From: Adlercreutzia wanghongyangiae
Lineage (GTDB): Bacteria > Actinomycetota > Coriobacteriia > Coriobacteriales > Eggerthellaceae
Direction of reading: 5' to 3'
Assembly: GCF_035989245.1 (NCBI RefSeq)
Contig: NZ_JAYMFF010000002.1
Coordinates: 434,001-498,000, forward strand
DNA: 64,000 nucleotides
In this document: positions 1 through 10,693 of the stretch, piece by piece
Layout of the letters: each line of letters starts with the position of its first letter
Numbering within the stretch: position 1 is the first letter of the stretch
Notes under the pieces: model-generated
What the model was told of the DNA's origin: nothing
Databases searched by the model: none
Seen by the model: only the letters and a program-made list of their open reading frames with translations
Position numbers and translations under genes: made by a program

Positions 1-12
1 AGACTAAGGTTT

Positions 13-18
13 TATACT
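13..18 (+). promoter_or_regulatory. Candidate -10 box of the dnaK operon
   Basis: TATACT lies 54 bases before the dnaK start and resembles a housekeeping -10 box. The -35 region falls outside the window. No HspR-type inverted repeat (CTTGAGT spaced from ACTCAAG) is visible in the 71 bases before dnaK; it could lie upstream of the window. Confidence 0.35.
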
Positions 19-71
19 GCGCCTCAACATCATTCACCTGTACCAAAACTGTGAAAGCGAGGCAGTACACA

Positions 72-1976
<1,905 letters not shown>

Positions 1977-1981
1977 GAACG

Positions 1982-2671
1982 ATGACTACGCCCGATAAGG
2001 ACAAGGTCACCTCTTCTACCCCCACTGATGCGCAGGTGGCTGCCGACGAGGCGGCCACCGCTGCCGCCGACAACGCCCGCGAGGCCGAGGTCGTGGCCGA
2101 CGCCGAGGTGATCGAGGCCAACGAGGCCGGCGAGCTTGATTCCGAGCTCGAGCGCGCCGCAGCGGAAGCCGTGGCGGGCGCGATCGAGGAATCCGAGCAG
2201 GTGGCTGCCGCCAAGGCCGAGGCTGCCGACTGGCAGGACAAGTACGTGCGCCTGCATGCCGAGTGGGACACCTACCGCCGGCGCATGACCGAGCAGCGCG
2301 AGACCGAGAAGGTGCGCGCTACCGAGAAGCTGATGGAAAGCCTGCTTCCCGTGCTGGACGACTTCGTTCGCACGGTGGACTACGCCGAGACCAACGGCGA
2401 GACGGGCCTTCTCGGCGGCGTGAAGGCCGTGCAGGCCAAGCTGACCGACACGCTCGCCAAGGGCGGCCTTGAGGTCATCAACCCCGAGGGGGAGGCCTTC
2501 GACGCCCTGGCCTGCCAGGCTGTGGGCACCGTGGACGACCCCAGCGTTCCCGACGAGACCGTCGCCCAGGTATACCAGTTGGGATACCGCATGGGCGAGA
2601 AGGTGCTCAGGCCCGCCATGGTGACCATCACCACGGGAGGCCCCAAGCGGGAGAAGCCGGAAGAAGAGTAA
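1982..2671 (+). CDS. grpE: Nucleotide exchange factor GrpE
   Basis: Protein of 229 aa that releases ADP from DnaK. The first 70 residues are Ala/Glu-rich and probably disordered or coiled coil. A central helical stretch (around ADWQDKYVRLHAEWDTYRRR) matches the GrpE dimerisation helix. The C-terminal beta head carries the family pattern EGEAFDA...A....VDDPSVPDETV and ends near RPAMVTI. It lies five bases after dnaK. The long acidic N-terminus is common in actinobacterial GrpE and explains the length. Confidence 0.96.
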   Translation: MTTPDKDKVTSSTPTDAQVAADEAATAAADNAREAEVVADAEVIEANEAGELDSELERAAAEAVAGAIEESEQVAAAKAEAADWQDKYVRLHAEWDTYRRRMTEQRETEKVRATEKLMESLLPVLDDFVRTVDYAETNGETGLLGGVKAVQAKLTDTLAKGGLEVINPEGEAFDALACQAVGTVDDPSVPDETVAQVYQLGYRMGEKVLRPAMVTITTGGPKREKPEEE

Positions 2672-2740
2672 GACTGATCGGGGGCGGACTTGCGGGTCCG
2701 CTCCCGTGTTCCAGAGACAAAAGTAACGGAGGTGGAACGA

Positions 2741-3703
2741 ATGGCGTCCACGCCTGATTATTACAAAACGCTAGGCGTTCCGCGCACCGCCACGGCCGAC
2801 GAGATCAAAAAGGCGTTCCGCAAGCTCGCCCGCAAGCATCACCCCGATGCCGGCGGCGACGAGGCCAAGTTCAAAGAGCTGAACGAGGCCTACGAGGTGC
2901 TGAGCGACCCGAAGAAGCGTGATCTTTACGACCAGTACGGAACCGCGAACGAGAACCAGATTCCCCACGGATGGGGCGGCGGTCAGGGATTCAACGTCGA
3001 GGACATCTTCGGCGGAGGCGGCGGCTACTCCACGGGGGGCGGCTTCGGCGGCAGCTGGGCCGACATTCTGGAGAGCATCCGCAGCGGCGAAGGTGCGTTT
3101 GGGAGCAACTGGGACTTCGGCGGCGGCTTCGGCGGCCAACCCCAGCCCCGTAAGGGCCAGGACATGAACGTCACCCTGAACGTGACGTTCGACGAGGCCT
3201 TCAACGGATGCGAGAAGCGCATCACCGTGCGCATCCCCGGCAAGAGCGAGCCCGACACCCACACGGTGAAGGTGCCCGCGGGCGCTGTGGACGGCGGCCG
3301 TGTGCGCCTGAAGGGCCAGGGCGCCCTGGGTGATGCCGGCGGTCCGGCCGGCGACTTGCTCATCACCACGAAGATCGACGCGCATCCCTACTTCGGCCGT
3401 GATAAGGCCGATGTGACGGTAGAGTTGCCTGTGACCGTGGCCGAGGCAGCGCTCGGCGCCTCCATCGTGGTGCCCACGCCTGACGGCAAGAAGCTGAAGG
3501 TGAAGGTGCCCGCCGGCACACAGGACGGCAAGGTGCTCACCATCAAGGGCAAGGGCGCGCCCGATGTGAAGAACAAGGGCCAGAACGGCAACTTGAAGAT
3601 TCGCATCCAGGTGGAAGTGCCCACCGATATGAACGAGGCCCAGAAGAAGGCCATGGAAGATTTCCAAGCGGCAACGGAGAAGGAGATCAGGCCATGGGAT
3701 TAG
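2741..3703 (+). CDS. dnaJ: DnaJ-family co-chaperone without zinc finger (CbpA-like)
   Basis: J-domain co-chaperone of 320 aa. The ATG at 2741 follows a clear GGAGGT Shine-Dalgarno; the frame stays open upstream but lacks an SD. The J domain (residues 1-68) has YYKTLGV and the HPD motif (KHHPDAGG) that stimulates DnaK ATPase. A Gly/Phe-rich linker (about 70-135) leads into two beta-sandwich substrate-binding domains. The CxxCxGxG zinc-finger repeats of classical type I DnaJ are absent, so this is the type II/CbpA architecture, although it occupies the dnaJ position of the operon. Its last 10 bases overlap hspR. Confidence 0.93.
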   Translation: MASTPDYYKTLGVPRTATADEIKKAFRKLARKHHPDAGGDEAKFKELNEAYEVLSDPKKRDLYDQYGTANENQIPHGWGGGQGFNVEDIFGGGGGYSTGGGFGGSWADILESIRSGEGAFGSNWDFGGGFGGQPQPRKGQDMNVTLNVTFDEAFNGCEKRITVRIPGKSEPDTHTVKVPAGAVDGGRVRLKGQGALGDAGGPAGDLLITTKIDAHPYFGRDKADVTVELPVTVAEAALGASIVVPTPDGKKLKVKVPAGTQDGKVLTIKGKGAPDVKNKGQNGNLKIRIQVEVPTDMNEAQKKAMEDFQAATEKEIRPWD

Positions 3704-4059
3704 ACGATAGGAACCGGCCGCTGTACATGATCAGCATCGCCGCCGAGCTGGCGGGCGTGCACCCCCAGACCCTGCGCTCTTACGAGCAGAAGGGCCTGGT
3801 CACGCCCCGGCGCACCAGCGGCAACACGCGCATGTACTCCCAGGCCGACATCGACCGGCTCAACCTCATCAACGAGCTGACGAGCGAGGGCATCAACCTC
3901 GCCGGCGTCACGCGCATTCTTGATCTGCAGAGTCGGCTCGATGAGCGCGAGAGCGAGGTGGAGGACTTGCACGGCCGCGTGCGTCGCCTCGCCGATCGCG
4001 TGCGAGAACTCGAGAACCGCACGACCGTCGGAGCCATCACCCTCCGCCGGCTGCCTTAA
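3694..4059 (+). CDS. hspR: HspR, MerR-family heat-shock repressor
   Basis: A 121-aa transcriptional repressor. The N-terminal winged helix-turn-helix of the MerR family is clear: residues 10-75 contain the pattern YMISIAAELAGVHPQTLRSYE, the LVTPRRTSGNTRMY wing and the ADIDRL helix. A coiled coil (about 80-110) follows. In actinobacteria HspR represses dnaK and clpB by binding HAIR operators, with DnaK as co-repressor. The start overlaps the dnaJ stop by 10 bases, indicating translational coupling. Autoregulation of this operon is inferred from the family. Confidence 0.93.
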   Translation: MGLDDRNRPLYMISIAAELAGVHPQTLRSYEQKGLVTPRRTSGNTRMYSQADIDRLNLINELTSEGINLAGVTRILDLQSRLDERESEVEDLHGRVRRLADRVRELENRTTVGAITLRRLP

Positions 4060-4085
4060 CCACCTGTCCTGTCCGGGTGCGGCGT

Positions 4086-4189
4086 CCCGTAGGGGCGGCC
4101 TTCAGGCCGCCCGGCGAGCGACGCATCGCGCACGGTTCTCTGTGTTGAGAAGCACATGAGGGGTGGGAGGGCTAAAGCCCTCCCCTACG
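4086..4189. repeat. REP/BIME-like convergent palindrome pair (hspR-clpB gap)
   Basis: Two palindromic units face each other. The first (4086-4113) reads CCCGTAGGGGCGGCC and closes on its own complement. The second (4165-4189) is the reverse form ending in CCCTCCCCTACG. About 50 unrelated bases separate them. The same unit recurs at 22854-22970, 26878-26955 and, degenerate, near 7186-7210, so it is a dispersed family resembling enterobacterial REP/BIME elements. Confidence 0.7.
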
Positions 4190-4249
4190 ACGCGGACGGC
4201 AGGAACCTTTTCCGAGATCACTTTTCTTTGGAAGAACAAGGAGAACTCT

Positions 4250-7063
<2,814 letters not shown>

Positions 7064-7070
7064 CTGCCGC

Positions 7071-7090
7071 GCCCGCCCTTCGGGGCGGGC
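7071..7090 (+). other. GC-rich hairpin after clpB
   Basis: GCCCGCCC-TTCG-GGGCGGGC forms an 8-bp stem with a stable UUCG-type loop eight bases after the clpB stop. There is no T tract, so it may stabilise the 3' end rather than terminate transcription. Confidence 0.45.
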
Positions 7091-7185
7091 GAGCTGCCCG
7101 GCCCTGCGGCTGCCCTGGCGAGCTGCCGTTTCGCCTATCCTGGCGAAGTTATCGTCTCGTCGGGACAACTGCTGGGGTTGTTCTG

Positions 7186-7210
7186 CAGGGGCGGTCTTTA
7201 GGCCGACCTC
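7186..7210. repeat. Degenerate single REP-like unit
   Basis: CAGGGGCGGTCTTTAGGCCGACC resembles the CCGTAGGGGCGGC palindrome seen in paired form elsewhere, with several mismatches and no partner nearby. Confidence 0.4.
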
Positions 7211-7258
7211 GACGGTGGACCGCCTCCAGTGCTTTAACTACATACCCCTTTCACAGCA

Positions 7259-7291
7259 AGCGCCCGGGAAGCCAAGACCCGGGCGCTTTTG
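7259..7291 (+). terminator. Rho-independent terminator downstream of clpB
   Basis: AGCGCCCGGG pairs with CCCGGGCGCT across a 9-base loop and is followed by TTTT. It lies about 200 bases after clpB and before the next gene. Confidence 0.75.
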
Positions 7292-7340
7292 CGTTCTCGC
7301 CGACTTCGATTTAGCTCGCAAATTCTGCTTTACTCCTGCT

Positions 7341-7558
7341 GGTGACAAAATAGCCCCTTCCGGTGCACGTTTTTGGACTTATATAGACGTTGGGATCTCC
7401 ATCGGCCCTCCGCGGAAATCTGACCTTTTCGGTAAGTCTTCTGTGACCAGGTAAAACGCAGCAGCTGCTGCTCCCGATCGATCTCCCCCGGCGTCGCTGC
7501 ATTTTCAAGTGTCTATATAAGTCAAAAAATGTGCTTCAGAGCCCCTCCTCGTGTCACC
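7341..7558. repeat. 218-bp inverted-repeat element, copy 1
   Basis: Both ends carry related 48-base inverted termini. The outer edge is GGTGAC and the inner edge is GACTTATATAGAC, with a conserved GCAC.TTTTT block between. The interior of about 120 bases has no ORF. A second element with the same ends and 219 bp length lies at 8849-9067, on the other side of the nuclease-like gene. The pair may be MITEs (transposase-less miniature elements) or duplicated regulatory elements; no target-site duplication is evident. The rest of the 7064-7665 gene-free stretch holds only the hairpin, terminator and REP-like unit listed separately. Confidence 0.6.
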
Positions 7559-7665
7559 GCCCAGTTAAACGGCAACCGCAGCTGCACGCAATCTAAGATA
7601 TGTAGCCTTTGAGAAGTGCGATGCGAACGGCTGCGCAAATGCGCATCGTGGTATAACTGTCCGCC

Positions 7666-8733
7666 ATGAATATCTATCTCTCGCATATCAGTGCCTGGCA
7701 ATTTTGGATCTGGTGGTCCAAGGCGAACGCCATCCCCTTAGGGCTTTTCCATTCGGGGGACTGCTTCATGCGCGATCGGCTGCCGTCCTTCTCCTTGCCG
7801 ACAGCGTCGGTGTTCAAGACCCCTGCCTGCACGAAGCGCGAGATCAAGCAGGCGCTGGACGCCCATGATCAGAAAGTGCGTGCGCTTTTGGTGCGGGCGG
7901 GCATTGGCGTCGGATCGGAAGGCTGTCTGCATGTTTGCGTTCCATACGCGCCGGGAAGGCGTTGTGCAGAACAGAACGTTCAGTTCCATCAAGTGAGCTG
8001 CGCGTTGCCTCGGCGGTCCTTTGTGAACGTTATCGGCGGTCTGTATGTTGCCTCGCCGGAACTTACGTTCGTACAGATGGCGAGTGTGTTGGAAGAAGGG
8101 GCTCTGTGTGCCTGCGGGATGGAGCTGACGGGTGGATATCCGTTGGATCCCGACTATCAGCCTGACGGAGAAGTTGTCTACGTAAGGGCACCCGTCACTT
8201 CGCAAACGCTCCTTGCGGCCTATGCTGATCGTTACCAGGGTCGTGGCGGCACCAACAAGGCCCGGCGAGTAGCGCAGCATCTTCGCGACAAATCTGCCTC
8301 GGTTAAAGAAACTGAGCTGGCGCTGCTCGCTCTTCTCCCGCGCCGCCATGGAGGCCTTGGTGCGAAAGAGGCGCTTCTGAATGACGTCGTGACGCTGAGC
8401 CCCGAGGCTGCAACGATTGCGCGTCAGAAAAAAGTCGTCTGCGACCTCAAGTTCAAGGATTCGAATGTCGTTGTGGAATACGACGGCGCAACTCACAGTG
8501 ATGTCGAGGCCCGGACGACCGATTCTCGCCGACGGGATGCCTTGCGGGCGGAAGGCTACGAAGTGGCCACCCTCACCAACGCGCAGTTGCAGAATCCTGA
8601 GGAATTCCAGGCGATCATCGTGCCAGCCTCAAGAAAAGCGGGGAAGAGAACACGCTATCTCTCCGAAAGCGACATGCCGCGCCATCGGGCCCTTCGCGCG
8701 CAAATCGCTCATTACCACGCTCGAACCTTCTAG
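7666..8733 (+). CDS. Orphan protein with C-terminal restriction-endonuclease-like fold (DUF559/Vsr-like)
   Basis: A 355-aa cytoplasmic protein, not firmly recognised. The N-terminal half (residues 1-170) may be a DNA-binding or specificity region; no motif was identified. The C-terminal quarter reads VVVEYDGATHSD, then RRRDALRAEGYEV. This matches the pattern (Asp, Glu-x-Asp-Gly, RxxxLxxxGY) of DUF559 and very-short-patch-repair-like nucleases of the PD-(D/E)XK fold. There is no clear Shine-Dalgarno, and TATAAC lies only about 10 bases before the ATG, so the mRNA could be leaderless or the true start could be the ATG at 7768. It stands alone, flanked by two inverted-repeat elements. Accessory or defence function is inference. 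Confidence 0.6.
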   Translation: MNIYLSHISAWQFWIWWSKANAIPLGLFHSGDCFMRDRLPSFSLPTASVFKTPACTKREIKQALDAHDQKVRALLVRAGIGVGSEGCLHVCVPYAPGRRCAEQNVQFHQVSCALPRRSFVNVIGGLYVASPELTFVQMASVLEEGALCACGMELTGGYPLDPDYQPDGEVVYVRAPVTSQTLLAAYADRYQGRGGTNKARRVAQHLRDKSASVKETELALLALLPRRHGGLGAKEALLNDVVTLSPEAATIARQKKVVCDLKFKDSNVVVEYDGATHSDVEARTTDSRRRDALRAEGYEVATLTNAQLQNPEEFQAIIVPASRKAGKRTRYLSESDMPRHRALRAQIAHYHARTF

Positions 8734-8848
8734 GTGCCACCTCCAAGGCTCGCGACGCCGTAAAAGAGCAGCCTCCCACTCTGGGAAAAGCCAAAGCGCC
8801 CCTCGCTACCGTCTCCCGCGTCGCTTGATGCCTAAGTCGCGCCGCTCT

Positions 8849-9067
8849 GGTGACATGAAGACCCCTATGGCTGCAGATAATTCGACTTATATAGGCATAC
8901 GATTTTCTGAGATTTTCAAATAGCAGAGAGCGGCGATCTCTTGTATGGCTGTGAACTGGGAAAACACTGGCGCGGTTTGCCCATCGTAGGTGCGATCCGT
9001 GACCTGGGCGTATTGAAGATGCTATATAAGTCGAAAAACGTGCAGAAAAGCCCCTGTTTATGTCACC
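8849..9067. repeat. 219-bp inverted-repeat element, copy 2
   Basis: It starts with GGTGACATGAAGACCCCT and TTCGACTTATATAG, and ends with GCTATATAAGTCGAAAAACG running to AGCCCCTGTTTATGTCACC, mirroring copy 1 at 7341-7558. The interior differs in sequence from copy 1 but has almost the same length. Apart from this element and the hairpins at 9076-9131, nothing is seen in the 8734-9161 gap. Confidence 0.58.
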
Positions 9068-9075
9068 AGGCAACA

Positions 9076-9102
9076 AGGCCCCCTCTAAAAAAGAGGGGGC
9101 CT
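9076..9102 (-). terminator. Terminator-type hairpin downstream of the sigma factor gene
   Basis: AGGCCCCCTC and GAGGGGGCCT form a perfect 10-bp stem around a 7-base A/T loop, about 60 bases past the stop of the minus-strand sigma factor gene. The trailing T content is poor. It could act in either direction. A second hairpin, GCCGAAC/GTTCGGC at 9112-9131, lies between it and the gene. Confidence 0.55.
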
Positions 9103-9161
9103 CTCTCGGAAGCCGAACGGGGGCGTTCGGCGAGGAAAAGAAGTGCCGACGGCGCGCTGGA

Positions 9162-10397
9162 TTAGGCTTGCGAGGGGATTCGTCCGAGTTTGTCGGTAGT
9201 GAGGGCGGAGAAGGGGTCGGCGGGGAGGTTCACGGTTACGGTGCCAGTCGATGTGTTGCCCAGAACGTCGGCGGCACGTAGCTCGTAGGTACCAGCGGGT
9301 AGGTTGAAGCGCCACTCGCTGATGATGAGGGGAGGGAAGTTCGGCTCGTCCGCATTGCGAGATGTGGCGGATGGGGCACCTTCGGTGGCGCTGGCGATTC
9401 CAATGTTCGGTGTCGTCGCTTCGGGCTCGAAAAGGGTGCCGCTCTCGTTGGCGCACGTCACCTGGGCCGTACCCGTTGCATCTCCCACATGCAGCACCGT
9501 TACGTCGCCTTCGACGGTTGCTTCCAGCAAGCGCGGTCCCTGGGCGTCCGCCACAGCTGTCTCATTGCGGGGAAATTCCGCTGCAGGAGGCGTGTCTTCA
9601 ATGATGGTTTCGGGCTGGGGCATTGTTGCCATGAATCCTACCAGGGCCAAGACCACTGCCGCCGCTATGGCCACGACGGCGCCGGCACGCTCGCCAGCGG
9701 AGGTGCCGAAGGGTCGCTTGCCGCTGCCTGCGCCCCGCAGTGTTGCGCCCGGGGCGGCCACGGCCTCCACCGCTGATGCCATAGCCTGGGACAGCGCCGC
9801 TCCCATCGGGAGCATCCCCAGCCTCGAGCGCAGCTTGTCTAAAGACCGAGCCAAGACGCGCTTCACCGTGGCGCGTGAAATGCCCATCGCTTCAGCCACT
9901 TCGTTCAGTTTGAGACCCTGGTAAAACCGCAGCAGCACCGCTTCTCGCTCTTGGTCGTCCAGCGCTTCGTAAAGGGCCATCGTCAAGCGAGCTTGTTGAT
10001 CTTGATCGGCGATGGCGATGGCCGGGTCGTCGGTGGCGGTTGTGTCGAAGAGCGCCTTCCGATTGTCGCCAGCGTCTTCTAGGAATTCATCGCTAGTAGG
10101 TAACGGCATTTGCGAGGTGCTCCGGCGGTTCAGATGACGCAGGCACAGGTTGCGTGTGGTGGTGTTCAGGTAGCTGATGAGCGCATCGGGGTGGATGCTG
10201 CCGATGTTTCGCCAGACAACCAGATAGAGTTCCTGCAGAAGATCGGCCGCTGCATCGACGCCCACCTTGCCAATTATGGTGAAGTACTGGGCCTGGGCTG
10301 TGATGGCGTAAAGCTCCTCGAAGGCCGTACGGTCGCCTTCCTGGGCGCGGTGTACCAGGATTGCTAACTGTCGGTGCTGCTTTCTGCCGTCGATCAT
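9162..10397 (-). CDS. ECF-type RNA polymerase sigma factor with transmembrane segment and extracellular domain
   Basis: A 411-aa fusion. Residues 14-90 are sigma region 2 (AFEELY... DLLQELYLVVWRN). Residues 135-192 are sigma region 4, with ALDDQEREAVLLRFYQGLKL and the recognition helix ISRATVKRVLARSLDKLR. A single hydrophobic helix (about 238-258, AVVAIAAAVVLALVG) follows a Gly/Ala/basic linker. Some 150 residues would then lie outside the cell, ending in a beta-rich module (LPAGTYELRAADVLGNTSTG) like the GNT-containing repeats of the divergent surface protein. Most ECF factors are about 200 aa and are held by a separate anti-sigma factor; none is seen here. Tethering with signal-dependent release is inferred. 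The divergent surface protein is the obvious target. Confidence 0.8.
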   Translation of the reverse strand: MIDGRKQHRQLAILVHRAQEGDRTAFEELYAITAQAQYFTIIGKVGVDAAADLLQELYLVVWRNIGSIHPDALISYLNTTTRNLCLRHLNRRSTSQMPLPTSDEFLEDAGDNRKALFDTTATDDPAIAIADQDQQARLTMALYEALDDQEREAVLLRFYQGLKLNEVAEAMGISRATVKRVLARSLDKLRSRLGMLPMGAALSQAMASAVEAVAAPGATLRGAGSGKRPFGTSAGERAGAVVAIAAAVVLALVGFMATMPQPETIIEDTPPAAEFPRNETAVADAQGPRLLEATVEGDVTVLHVGDATGTAQVTCANESGTLFEPEATTPNIGIASATEGAPSATSRNADEPNFPPLIISEWRFNLPAGTYELRAADVLGNTSTGTVTVNLPADPFSALTTDKLGRIPSQA

Positions 10398-10582
10398 TGC
10401 GAGCTGCTTCCTTCCCGATGGGCTTCCGCAAATGCGGGAATTCTATCACAGGCAAACCGCGCACCGGCTTCTTTGGCCTGGTCGATGGCGAGTCGCACGG
10501 GGAGGCGTATGCTTCGAGAATTGACGGTGCGGAGTCTTTAGGGTTGCGCTTGTGGGTGAACGATGAAGACGAAGGAAACCCC

Positions 10583-10607
10583 GGAACTTTTTTGAGCCCT
10601 TTTTTCT
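10583..10607 (+). promoter_or_regulatory. Candidate ECF-type promoter for the surface protein
   Basis: GGAACTTTT at 10583 resembles the GGAAC -35 element read by many ECF sigma factors and lies about 110 bases before the surface protein start, with a TCTAAG sequence roughly 16-17 bases further on. The divergent sigma gene is the likely source of the factor. The match is short and could be chance. Confidence 0.35.
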
Positions 10608-10693
10608 AAGTGGTGGATTTGCTTCTCGATCTACTAGCGAGAGAAGGAATTGCCCCTGCGGGGCGGCGCAAATCGTCTATGAGGAGATTGGTT

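Noticed and set aside
1..71. HspR operator (HAIR) before dnaK
   Set aside because: No CTTGAGT/ACTCAAG-type inverted repeat in the 71 bases available; it may lie outside the window.
9112..9131. Second hairpin as an independent terminator
   Set aside because: GCCGAAC/GTTCGGC lacks a T tract on both strands; mentioned only as part of the 3' region of the sigma factor gene.
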